Of a DNA stretch of 9,312 nucleotides, positions 1 through 6,886 are shown piece by piece. Location of the stretch: the NCBI GenBank assembly GCA_900544905.1, contig UQXF01000111.1:1-9312 (forward strand). Reading direction: 5' to 3'. Below the pieces are notes generated by a model. The model was not told where the DNA came from and searched no databases. It saw nothing but the letters and a program-made list of their open reading frames with translations. The translations under genes were made by a program, and so were the position numbers. Each line of letters begins with the position of its first letter. Position 1 is the stretch's first letter. Source of the DNA: an uncultured Clostridium sp. (GTDB lineage Bacteria > Bacillota > Clostridia > Lachnospirales > Lachnospiraceae).

Positions 1-48
1 TCTACACGCGTAAGATCGTCGGCAGCGTCAGATGTGTATAAGAGACAG
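1..48 (+). other. Illumina Nextera read-1 adapter (not genomic)
   Basis: Bases 1-7 match the end of the P5 oligo and bases 8-15 (GCGTAAGA) match an i5 index, S517 in the Nextera XT set as I recall it. Bases 16-29 (TCGTCGGCAGCGTC) are the read-1 primer part, and bases 30-48 are the 19-base Tn5 mosaic end finishing in AAGAGACAG. The order P5 tail, index, primer, mosaic end is exactly that of a tagmentation library, so this is untrimmed adapter and not a natural Tn5 copy. Genomic sequence starts at 49. Confidence 0.98.
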
Positions 49-90
49 GTTTTTATCATGATGTAAATAGGCATTTCAGAAAACTTTTTG

Positions 91-119
91 TATACACATA
101 TAGGTTCTCTTGATATAAT
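91..119 (+). promoter_or_regulatory. Sigma-A-type promoter of the broken gene
   Basis: A consensus -10 box TATAAT lies at 114-119, preceded by TG at 111-112, which makes an extended -10. Seventeen bases upstream is TATACA (91-96), a 4 of 6 match to the -35 consensus. Transcription should start near 126, leaving a short leader with the Shine-Dalgarno AAGGGAG at 136-142. The promoter looks intact although the gene behind it is disrupted. Confidence 0.6.
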
Positions 120-151
120 ATAAGCAAGTCTATAGAAGGGAGAATTTTCGA

Positions 152-662
152 ATGTACAGACAAATTATTGATGAGCTTAACAAATAAATGTGCCTGGAAT
201 ACCGCTCAAACCTGATGCTTTCCAAGGTGTATTTGTCAAAAAACTTTCCAATCAGAATATTATCAAAGATAAACGAAGAATTAATGCAGGAGATATAGTT
301 TCAACTGTCAATCAGACCCACATCGATATTACCGGACGCCAGGGAATGCTATTTTTCTTTGAAGAATTGAACAATACCACAACTTCTGTTCAAAGTATTG
401 ATATTACACATTACATCTACATAATGACTTATCAGAAAATGTACTATGCTATGATGCCTTTACTGATATTGAATTCAATCCACAAAAATCAATAAATTGC
501 CAAGCTGAAGCTGCAGCAATTTATGTTTCGCTACATAGGCAAGGATTATTGAATGAAGCATTAAAAGGAAAAGACGAATTTCTAGAAATAGTCTATCCTA
601 CTTATAAGCAAACAGCAAATAATGCCAATCAACAAATGAGCATATTTGACCTTTTGCAATAA
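152..662 (+). pseudogene. Frameshifted gene of unknown family, about 170 residues if restored
   Basis: Three reading frames join into one coherent protein. From ATG 152, behind Shine-Dalgarno AAGGGAG (136-142, 9-base spacer), the first frame gives MYRQIIDELNK and stops at 185-187. Replacing one A in the AAA run at 182-184 continues it as INVPGIPLKPDAF through about 411. A second one-base loss near 402-420 would move it to the frame that ends at TAA 660-662. The last part reads as coding: ...AFTDIEFNPQKSINCQAEAAA..., ending QMSIFDLLQ. I do not recognise the family. The final QMSIF resembles a short sliding-clamp-binding motif (QxxLF type), which is only suggestive. The region is AT-rich compared with guaA and runs on the opposite strand to everything else. 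Either it is a decayed accessory gene or the two shifts are assembly errors near a contig end. Confidence 0.55.
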
Positions 663-700
663 AAAAATCCCATAATTATTGTCATTTGATTGTCACACAA

Positions 701-745
701 CATAAAACAAGCCAAGAAACGCCGTAAATTCGGCATTTCTTGGCT
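701..745 (-). terminator. Intrinsic terminator of guaA
   Basis: Arms at 731-745 and 710-724 form a 15-bp stem around a 6-base loop (725-730). The one imperfect position is a G-U pair when read on the - strand and a mismatch on the + strand. The - strand continues with TGTTTTAT, while the + strand has no T run. The hairpin begins 8 bases beyond the guaA stop codon. Confidence 0.85.
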
Positions 746-753
746 CATGTACA

Positions 754-2295
754 TCACTCAAACTCAATCGTCGCCGGCGGCTTCCCGGTACAATCATACA
801 ATACCCTATTAACCCCCTTCACCTCATTCACAATCCTGCTAGTCACAATCCCCAGCACCTCCCAAGGAATCTGTGCACTTTCCGCAGTCATGAAATCGCT
901 GGTGCAAACCGCTCTCAGCGCCACCGCATAGTCATAGGTTCTCTCATCTCCCATAACACCAACGCTCCGCATATTCGTAAGAGCTGCAAAATACTGTCCT
1001 AAATCCTTATCCACACCGGCCTTTGCAATCTCCTCACGGTAAATCGCATCTGCCTCCTGCACAATGCGCACCTTATCTGCCGTCACTTCCCCGATAATCC
1101 GGATTCCAAGTCCCGGTCCCGGGAACGGCTGACGGTTTACCAGATACTCCGGAATCCCCAGCTCACGGCCTGCATTTCTAACCTCATCCTTGAACAGAAG
1201 GCGGAGAGGCTCCACAATTTCCTTAAAATCAACACAATCCGGTAATCCACCCACATTATGATGGCTCTTGATTACAGCTGATTTTCCAAGGCCAGACTCA
1301 ATCACATCCGGATAAATGGTCCCCTGAACGAGGAAGTCCACTGCACCAATCTTCTTCGCCTCTTCTTCAAATACACGGATGAATTCCTCGCCGATAATCT
1401 TACGCTTTGCCTCCGGCTCCGTTACACCAGCCAGCTTTGCATAGAAACGCTCCTGTGCATTCACACGGATAAAATTCAAATCATAAGGTCCCTCCGGTCC
1501 AAATACCGCCTCAACCTCATCTCCCTCATCCTTGCGAAGCAGACCCTGGTCTACAAACACACAGGTAAGCTGTTTACCAACTGCTTTTGAAAGAAGAACC
1601 GCAGCAACAGAAGAATCCACACCGCCTGACAGTGCACAAAGTACCTTGCCATCACCAATCTTTTCCCGGAGTGCCTTAACCGTATCCTCCACAAAGGAAG
1701 ACATTTTCCAGTCACCGCTGCAGCCACAGACCTTATATACAAAGTTAGACAGCATCTTCATACCTTCCACGGTATGCATAACCTCCGGATGGAATTGTGT
1801 GGCATATAGCTTCTTTTCCGGACATTCCATAGCTGCCACCGGGCAGACCGGTGTGGTGGCAACCACCTTAAAGCCTTCCGGAGCCTTTGCAATATAATCC
1901 GTATGGCTCATCCAGCAGATTGTCTTCTCCTCCACATCCTCAAAGAGTACGGAAGATTTGTCCACCGTTACCTCTGTCTTGCCATATTCCGAAACAGGCG
2001 CCGTGGCAACCTCCCCCTCTAACAGATAACTTATCAGCTGGGAACCGTAACAGATACCCAGAATCGGAATCCCCATTTCCAGCAATTCCCTCTCACATCT
2101 CGGAGATTCTTCTTTATACACACTGTTTGGTCCACCAGTGAAAATGATTCCCTTCGGGTTCATTTCCTTAATCTTGTCCATTCCCATTGTATACGGATGA
2201 ACCTCACAGTAAACATTACATTCACGCACACGGCGGGCTATCAACTGATTATACTGACCGCCAAAATCCAACACGATAACTAATTCCTTTTCCAC
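754..2295 (-). CDS. guaA: GMP synthase, glutamine-hydrolysing
   Basis: Converts XMP to GMP using ATP and ammonia from glutamine, the last step of guanine nucleotide synthesis in the cytoplasm. The protein has 513 residues, normal for bacterial single-chain GuaA. The class I glutamine amidotransferase domain (about 1-190) carries the nucleophile Cys82 in GICYG and His169/Glu171 in QFHPE. The ATP pyrophosphatase domain (from about 200) has the P-loop SGGVDSS at 223-229. The C-terminal dimerisation domain includes RQPFPGPGLGIRI and ends KPPATIEFE. I chose the GTG at 2295 and not an in-frame ATG at 2346: AAGGAGG lies six bases before the GTG, the protein then starts directly at the conserved VIVLDFGGQ strand, and the 17 extra residues have no family counterpart. 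It has its own terminator and appears to be a single-gene unit. Confidence 0.97.
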   Translation of the reverse strand: MEKELVIVLDFGGQYNQLIARRVRECNVYCEVHPYTMGMDKIKEMNPKGIIFTGGPNSVYKEESPRCERELLEMGIPILGICYGSQLISYLLEGEVATAPVSEYGKTEVTVDKSSVLFEDVEEKTICWMSHTDYIAKAPEGFKVVATTPVCPVAAMECPEKKLYATQFHPEVMHTVEGMKMLSNFVYKVCGCSGDWKMSSFVEDTVKALREKIGDGKVLCALSGGVDSSVAAVLLSKAVGKQLTCVFVDQGLLRKDEGDEVEAVFGPEGPYDLNFIRVNAQERFYAKLAGVTEPEAKRKIIGEEFIRVFEEEAKKIGAVDFLVQGTIYPDVIESGLGKSAVIKSHHNVGGLPDCVDFKEIVEPLRLLFKDEVRNAGRELGIPEYLVNRQPFPGPGLGIRIIGEVTADKVRIVQEADAIYREEIAKAGVDKDLGQYFAALTNMRSVGVMGDERTYDYAVALRAVCTSDFMTAESAQIPWEVLGIVTSRIVNEVKGVNRVLYDCTGKPPATIEFE

Positions 2296-2301
2296 TTTCT
2301 T

Positions 2302-2308
2302 CCTCCTT
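2302..2308 (-). promoter_or_regulatory. Ribosome binding site that fixes the guaA GTG start
   Basis: The - strand reads AAGGAGG followed by a six-base spacer AAGAAA and then GTG at 2295-2293. It lies inside the longer open frame that begins at ATG 2346, so that ATG is unlikely to be the start. Confidence 0.85.
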
Positions 2309-2369
2309 GTCTCATAGCAATTATCTAATAAATCATTGAGAAGCACTCTGCTATTTTATACCTGTTACG

Positions 2370-2398
2370 ATTCTACCCTATTTTGACAAAATCCACAA
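2370..2398 (-). promoter_or_regulatory. Possible guaA promoter
   Basis: On the - strand TTGTGG (2398-2393) and TAGAAT (2375-2370) are 17 bases apart. The -10 matches the consensus at 5 of 6 positions and the -35 at only 3 of 6. It lies between the upstream terminator and guaA, where a promoter is needed, and would give a leader of about 67 bases. A TTGTCA within the spacer is an alternative -35 but has no well-spaced -10. Confidence 0.35.
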
Positions 2399-2449
2399 CC
2401 TCAATATACAAAAACTTGCTATCCAGCAAAAACAATGTTACAGTTCTTC

Positions 2450-2500
2450 CCAAAAAGTAAATGAAGAATTCTGACAATCGCATTTTCCAGAATCCTTCAT
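2450..2500 (-). terminator. Intrinsic terminator of the cdaR-like/ftsEX/peptidase operon
   Basis: Arms 2488-2500 and 2461-2473 form a 13-bp stem with a 14-base loop. One position pairs as G-U on the - strand but mismatches on the + strand. The - strand continues TTACTTTTTG, a usable T-rich tail. The stem is only moderately GC-rich, so termination may be partial. Confidence 0.65.
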
Positions 2501-2613
2501 TTCCTCTGTTCCATCAACCGGCTATTCAATTATTATGCATTTTGCCTATATAAATTATGTCATTCAACCAATAATTCATTTTCAGGCAGCCCTGTTTCCG
2601 GTTTCGTCTATCT

Positions 2614-3945
2614 TTAATTACTCAACTCGCTATTCTCTTCGCTATCCCCGGCAGTGCTTTCACTGGTATCTGCCTCGTCGCCCTCTGACTTCTCTCCACC
2701 GGAGGTTTTCTTGCCAAGCTTCTCTAAAATATTATCAATTGCCGCATCCAGCTGGTTATCCTTTTCTCCTTCAGATTCCCTGTATGTGTCCACATCCAGC
2801 TCCACTTCCACATCCGGCTTAATGCCAACCTGATGGATATCATTTCCCTTCGGAGTAAAGTATTTCGCAATAGTCAGCTTAACGGCAGAACCATCCTCCA
2901 ACGGGAACATTCTCTGGACAATACCCTTTCCATAGGTATTCTCCCCTACCAAAGTTCCGATTCCGTAATCCTTAATTGCGCCTGCAAATATCTCTGAAGC
3001 AGAGGCGCTGTATCCGTTTACCAGAACAGCAAGAGGCTGGGTAAACTGATGCTCATCATCCGAATTATACTCGCTGGTTACATTGCCATCCTTATCCTCG
3101 GTATACACAATCTTACCGGCTGGCAGCATGTAATCAAGCATTTCCACGGCAATATCAAGCAGACCACCGCCATTGTCACGAAGGTCTACAATCAGTCCCT
3201 CCATTCCCTGGCTCTCCAAATCCTCTACTGCCGCAATATACTGTTCCGCAGTCACCTCATAAAAGCTGCTGACCTGGACATATCCGATGTTGTCAGCAAG
3301 CATCTCATACTCAACTGTGGGATTTTCCACCTTCTGTCTCGGCATGGTATATTCATAATCCTTTGCATCTGAGGCTCTGTACACGGAAATTGTAACCTCC
3401 GTTCCTTCTTCGCCGCGGATTTTATCTACCACCGTATCGATATCCTGGGCGCTGATATCTTCTCCGTTCACCTCGGTAATGATATCATTTTCCTGAATTC
3501 CGGCGTCCTTTGCCGGACCATCAAATACCTTGACAACCGTAATTACCTTTGTATCCGCATTCTGTGAAACCTGTACCCCGACACCTACATATTCTCCTTC
3601 GGTATCCTCCATAAAGCTTGCATATTCCTCCTGGGTGTAATATACAGAATACGGGTCATCCAGGCCCTCCAGGTAACCCTTGATAATGCCATCCTGTTTT
3701 GCCTGTTCCTCGTCCTCAAAATAAAAATTCTCGTCAATCAAGTCCTCTATGGTCTCTAATTTATCATTGGTGTCCTTATCAACCACATCGCTGTTAGAAA
3801 GCTTTTCCGCAGACTTATTATTGGTAGTCTCTGCCGCCTCTGCATCTCCCTTGGTCATTTTGACACTGCCGCAGGCAGCTGTACTGACCGCCATTACCGT
3901 AGCCAGAACCAAAACCGCAGCTTTTTTCATCCATTTTCTTCTCAT
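2614..3945 (-). CDS. S41 family C-terminal processing peptidase, lipoprotein
   Basis: A serine protease of the Ctp/Prc family, which cleaves proteins near their C-termini at the outer face of the membrane. The 443 residues begin with a signal peptide whose hydrophobic stretch (8-20) ends in STAAC. Cys25 would be lipidated, although Thr at -3 is less usual than Leu. A PDZ domain spans about 115-195 (GVGVQVS, GPAKDAGI, NDIITEVNG). The S41 core follows: LIVDLRDNGGG at 251-261, nucleophile Ser315 in SASASE, Lys340 in YGKG and Gln344. The 25- and 4-residue spacings equal the Ser-Lys-Gln triad of E. coli Prc and B. subtilis CtpB. The tail after about 413 is acidic, Ser/Glu/Gly-rich and probably disordered. 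The start has GGAAGGA five bases upstream; Met6 has none. It lies 76 bases after the M23 gene, the largest gap in the operon. Its substrate could be the neighbouring cell-wall hydrolase, which is inference. Confidence 0.93.
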   Translation of the reverse strand: MRRKWMKKAAVLVLATVMAVSTAACGSVKMTKGDAEAAETTNNKSAEKLSNSDVVDKDTNDKLETIEDLIDENFYFEDEEQAKQDGIIKGYLEGLDDPYSVYYTQEEYASFMEDTEGEYVGVGVQVSQNADTKVITVVKVFDGPAKDAGIQENDIITEVNGEDISAQDIDTVVDKIRGEEGTEVTISVYRASDAKDYEYTMPRQKVENPTVEYEMLADNIGYVQVSSFYEVTAEQYIAAVEDLESQGMEGLIVDLRDNGGGLLDIAVEMLDYMLPAGKIVYTEDKDGNVTSEYNSDDEHQFTQPLAVLVNGYSASASEIFAGAIKDYGIGTLVGENTYGKGIVQRMFPLEDGSAVKLTIAKYFTPKGNDIHQVGIKPDVEVELDVDTYRESEGEKDNQLDAAIDNILEKLGKKTSGGEKSEGDEADTSESTAGDSEENSELSN

Positions 3946-3987
3946 TGCTATCCTTCCTTCATGCTACCTAATCTATAACAAGATATT

Positions 3988-3993
3988 ATTATA
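3988..3993 (-). promoter_or_regulatory. Possible internal -10 box ahead of the S41 peptidase gene
   Basis: A perfect TATAAT on the - strand lies about 43 bases before the start codon, in the widest gap of the operon. No convincing -35 was found at 16-18 bases, so a separate promoter for the last gene is only possible. Confidence 0.25.
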
Positions 3994-4021
3994 CGCCTTA
4001 AATGTTACCACTTCGTGAAAA

Positions 4022-5263
4022 CTACTGGAAATATGGCATTGGGTCTACATAGGTACCATCCACTCTCACGCCAAAATGACAATGTGGACCACTGGAAATA
4101 CCAGTGGAACCAGCAGCAGCAATCTGCTGGCCTGCAGATACAGTCTCGCCAACGGATACCATCAGAGAAGAATTATGCATATAAACAGTAACAACTCCAC
4201 CACCATGGTCAATGCAGACATAGTTGCCCTCTGCATAATTATAATCGGCAACAATTACAGTTCCTGAAGACGCTGCAACAATTGGCGTACCTGTAGCACA
4301 TCCAATATCAATCCCCTTATGATAGGAACTGGCTCCTGCCACTGGTGCATCCCGGTTTCCAAACGGAGAAGTGATATTTGCAGGACTAGTTCCCAACACC
4401 GGCCAGGTAAAGATTCCGCCAGAATAACTGCTGGTAGAACTACTGCTCGCATTCTGCTCTGCCGCAGCAATAATCGCCTCGGCTTCTGCCTGGGCCTGGG
4501 CATATTTATTTACCTCTTCCTGCTGCCCCTCTATGGATTTATTATACTGGGCAACCTGGGCACTTTTCTCATCCACCAGTGCCTCCATGGTCTCCTTCTG
4601 CTCATTTACTTCCTTCTGCAAGGCCTGGTTGCTTGCCAAATCCTTATCCAGCTTCAGCTTCAGATTTGCAACCTGTTCCTTTGCAGATTTTAATTCCTTC
4701 AATATATTATAATCATATAACGACACCTGGGAAACATATTCCGTCTTGTTAATCATATCCGTCATGGAGGTAGCGGTTAACAAAACATCCAGATACCGTT
4801 TATTTCCCGATTCATATACCATCTGGATGCGCTGCTTCATTGACTCATACTGCTCCTCCTGGGCGCTCTGGGCAATCTCTAAATTCTTTTTGGTCTCCTC
4901 GATGGATTCCTGCAGCTCCTTCTGGTTCTGCTCCAAATGGGTAATCTCAATCTGCAGCTCATTTAAAGATTTATCCAGCTGAATAATATAATCCTCTATA
5001 TTACTCTTAGCCGCCTTCAGATTGTCAAGAATCTCCTGCGCCTCCTTTTTCTTGGAGGCAGCTTCCTTTGCATCCTCTCTCGCCTTATCCACAGATGCAT
5101 CCGCTGTACCGTTATCTGTGCTGTCACCCTCTGAGCTCTCCGCAGCCCCTTCCGTTGTTGTGTCTCCTGCCGTTGCATAACCTGTAATATCGCATGTGTA
5201 AATGCTTCCTGCCAGCAAAGCAGCAGCCAATACCATACTAAGCACTTTTCTTCCTTTAAACAT
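4022..5263 (-). CDS. Secreted coiled-coil M23 peptidoglycan hydrolase (EnvC/CwlO-like role)
   Basis: A zinc endopeptidase expected to cut peptide cross-links in the cell wall. The 413 residues comprise a signal peptide (about 1-31, hydrophobic 7-20), an acidic Thr/Ser/Gly-rich linker, a long coiled coil (about 58-270), a Ser-rich hinge (272-282) and a C-terminal LytM/M23 domain (about 285-413). By comparison with LytM, the zinc ligands are His325 and Asp329 (HKGID) and His406, and the catalytic histidines are His373 (YMH) and His404 (HCH). All are present, so the domain should be active, unlike the degenerate domain of E. coli EnvC. ATG 5263 has GGGAGG eight bases upstream, and the gene starts 17 bases after ftsX ends. 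FtsEX complexes recruit and switch on coiled-coil partners of this build (EnvC in E. coli, PcsB in streptococci, CwlO in Bacillus), so this is probably the FtsEX-controlled hydrolase. That partnership is inferred from context and architecture. Confidence 0.92.
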   Translation of the reverse strand: MFKGRKVLSMVLAAALLAGSIYTCDITGYATAGDTTTEGAAESSEGDSTDNGTADASVDKAREDAKEAASKKKEAQEILDNLKAAKSNIEDYIIQLDKSLNELQIEITHLEQNQKELQESIEETKKNLEIAQSAQEEQYESMKQRIQMVYESGNKRYLDVLLTATSMTDMINKTEYVSQVSLYDYNILKELKSAKEQVANLKLKLDKDLASNQALQKEVNEQKETMEALVDEKSAQVAQYNKSIEGQQEEVNKYAQAQAEAEAIIAAAEQNASSSSTSSYSGGIFTWPVLGTSPANITSPFGNRDAPVAGASSYHKGIDIGCATGTPIVAASSGTVIVADYNYAEGNYVCIDHGGGVVTVYMHNSSLMVSVGETVSAGQQIAAAGSTGISSGPHCHFGVRVDGTYVDPMPYFQ

Positions 5264-5280
5264 CCTACAAGCCTCCCATA

Positions 5281-6192
5281 CTATACCCGCAAATGTTTAC
5301 GTGTCGTGATTAAGCTTCCAAAAAATCCTACGCCTGTTCCAAGCAAAATGGCAATAGGTGCCATCCCCTTAAACACCTGTCCGACAGGAACAAAATCTAC
5401 CAGATTCGCCACAACTGTAAAATGCCCCGTTAAGTATTCCGTCATTGCATTATACATAAAATACAGGATTCCCAGCGGAATAACAGAGCCCACCAATCCA
5501 ATTATGATTCCCTCCACCAAAAATGGTGCCCTCACAAAAATATCTTTCGCACCAATCAGCTTCATAATGGCAATCTCCTCTTTTCTGACCGATATACCAA
5601 TTGTAATTGTATTACTAATCAAAAACAGAGATACAAAAAGTAAAATTCCAATAATACCAATCGATACATAGCTCAGCAGATTACGCAGAGAATTCAGGCT
5701 TTTTGCGATGCCGTCACTGCTGTTTACCCGGCGGACACCGGAAATTCCTTCCACTTCCTTAACCGTCTTTTTCTGCTTACTGATATCCTTAAGCGTCAGC
5801 TCATATGAGGAAGAGTTTTCTAACGGATTATCTTCCCCAAATACAGAATTCACATATTCCTGGTCGCCATCATACATATCATCAATATAATTGTTCCATG
5901 CCTTATCCGCTGAGACATATTGAATGGTATCTATATTATCCAGCTTCTTTAACACTTCACCGATATTCATAATCTGGTTTTCACTGGTTCCCTCTTCAAA
6001 AAACACCGATATAGTCAGGGAATTTTCAATGGATGAAATCTCCTGCTCCAAATTCAGTATAATGGAATAGAACATACCAAACAGAAACAGACATGCCACT
6101 ATGGTTCCAACGGATGCAAGGGAAAAAAGAAGGTTTCGCTGGATATTTTTAAGTCCCTGCTTGACACTATATCCCAATGTGTTAATCTTCAT
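5281..6192 (-). CDS. ftsX: Cell division protein FtsX
   Basis: Integral membrane partner of FtsE, transmitting ATP-driven shape changes to hydrolases outside the cell. From ATG 6192 it has 303 residues: a short cytoplasmic N-terminus, membrane segment 1 (about 22-46), an outer domain of about 125 residues (47-172), segments 2 (173-198), 3 (224-247) and 4 (274-296), and a short basic C-terminus. This is the FtsX layout. The cytoplasmic motif EEIAIMKLIGAKD (205-217) before segment 3 is typical of FtsX/MacB-type permeases. A longer frame from GTG 6219 lacks a well-placed ribosome binding site, whereas AAAAGGGTGG ends eight bases before ATG 6192. The gene overlaps the 3' end of ftsE by 11 bases, which implies translational coupling and equal synthesis. 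Confidence 0.95.
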   Translation of the reverse strand: MKINTLGYSVKQGLKNIQRNLLFSLASVGTIVACLFLFGMFYSIILNLEQEISSIENSLTISVFFEEGTSENQIMNIGEVLKKLDNIDTIQYVSADKAWNNYIDDMYDGDQEYVNSVFGEDNPLENSSSYELTLKDISKQKKTVKEVEGISGVRRVNSSDGIAKSLNSLRNLLSYVSIGIIGILLFVSLFLISNTITIGISVRKEEIAIMKLIGAKDIFVRAPFLVEGIIIGLVGSVIPLGILYFMYNAMTEYLTGHFTVVANLVDFVPVGQVFKGMAPIAILLGTGVGFFGSLITTRKHLRV

Positions 6193-6868
6193 CTTTATAA
6201 CCACCCTTTTCTTCGTCACTTACAATCCGACCCTTTTTCAAGGTTATGACACGCTTCTGCATCAGATTGACAATTTCTTTGTTGTGTGTTACCACCACCA
6301 CGGTAGTTCCTCTCTGGTTAATCTCCTCTAAAAGCCGCATAATCTCCAGGGAATTTTTCGGGTCCAGATTGCCGGTGGGCTCATCCGCCAAAATGATATC
6401 CGGCTGGTTTACAATGGCTCTGGCAAGCGCCACCCTCTGCTGCTCGCCACCGGACAACTCCCTTGGGAGCTGCTTATATTTATCCGCCAGCCCTACCATG
6501 GTAAGGGTTGCCGGAACCTGCCGGCGTATCTCCTTCATGGGACGCTCCACCACCTGCTGTGCAAATGCCACATTTTCAAATACAGTCCGGTCCTTCAGTA
6601 AACGGAAATTCTGAAATACGACTCCTATCTTTCTGCGAAGCATCGGAATCTCTTTTCTCTTCAATTTGCTGTATTTCTTGTCATCTACAGTTATCTCACC
6701 CTCTGTGGGCTTTATTTCCTTCAGCAATAACTTTATCAATGTTGTTTTTCCCGAACCGCTGCTTCCAACCACAAAGACAAATTCGCCCTTATTAATGCGG
6801 AATGTGACATCATCCAATGCTTTAATTCCCGTTGGATACTGCATGGTTACATGTTCAAGCACTACCAT
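6182..6868 (-). CDS. ftsE: Cell division ATP-binding protein FtsE
   Basis: ABC-type ATPase that pairs with FtsX at the inner membrane; the complex regulates wall hydrolysis and does not move a solute. The 228 residues show Walker A GSSGSGKT (35-42), Q-loop Gln86 in VFQNF, signature LSGGE (138-142), Walker B IILADE with Glu163, and switch His195. ADEPTGNLD is the form typical of FtsE/LolD-type ATPases. Length is standard for FtsE. ATG 6868 has AAAGGAG seven bases upstream. The gene begins 18 bases after the regulator gene and overlaps ftsX at its end. The C-terminal tail is charged (EEKGGYKDED); its last residues are encoded in the overlap with ftsX. Confidence 0.96.
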   Translation of the reverse strand: MVVLEHVTMQYPTGIKALDDVTFRINKGEFVFVVGSSGSGKTTLIKLLLKEIKPTEGEITVDDKKYSKLKRKEIPMLRRKIGVVFQNFRLLKDRTVFENVAFAQQVVERPMKEIRRQVPATLTMVGLADKYKQLPRELSGGEQQRVALARAIVNQPDIILADEPTGNLDPKNSLEIMRLLEEINQRGTTVVVVTHNKEIVNLMQKRVITLKKGRIVSDEEKGGYKDED

Positions 6869-6886
6869 ATCAGTGCTCCTTTCCTC

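Larger units (their letters stand above)
2296..2613. other. Gene-free interval between the S41 peptidase gene and guaA
   Basis: This 318-base AT-rich gap holds the terminator of the upstream operon (2450-2500), a possible guaA promoter (2370-2398) and the guaA leader with its ribosome binding site. I looked for the conserved core of a purine riboswitch ahead of guaA and did not see it. No small gene with a credible ribosome binding site was found on either strand. Confidence 0.6.

Noticed and set aside
30..48. A Tn5/IS50 mosaic end as a sign of a natural transposon.
   Set aside because: It is flanked outward by the Illumina primer and index sequence, and the partner copy at the other end has the read-2 adapter.
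152..300. Remnant of a DUF4143-type AAA ATPase, because MYRQIIDELNK resembles the start of that family.
   Set aside because: No Walker A sequence follows in any frame, and the alternative joining by one A gives a better continuous protein unrelated to that family as far as I can tell.
152..420. Programmed -1 frameshifting as the reason for the split frames.
   Set aside because: Neither junction has a slippery heptamer in the right frame: at the first, slipping back from AAA would pair with CAA, and the second has no homopolymer. Base loss or assembly error is simpler.
700..790. Attachment-site direct repeat of the guaA 3' end in the left flank.
   Set aside because: I scanned 49-700 by eye for the last bases of guaA and found no copy; one could lie outside the window.
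1532..1897. Open frame on the + strand inside guaA, 121 codons.
   Set aside because: It is antisense to an intact conserved enzyme, has no family resemblance and is a by-product of guaA codon composition. The same holds for the other antisense frames under the operon.
2305..2340. Hairpin in the guaA leader (CTCA/TGAG with an inner CAAT/ATTG).
   Set aside because: Only 4-5 base pairs with a large loop and competing pairings; too weak to call a regulatory structure.
2347..2450. Purine (guanine) riboswitch ahead of guaA.
   Set aside because: The conserved junction sequences of the purine aptamer are not visible on the - strand between the upstream terminator and the guaA start.
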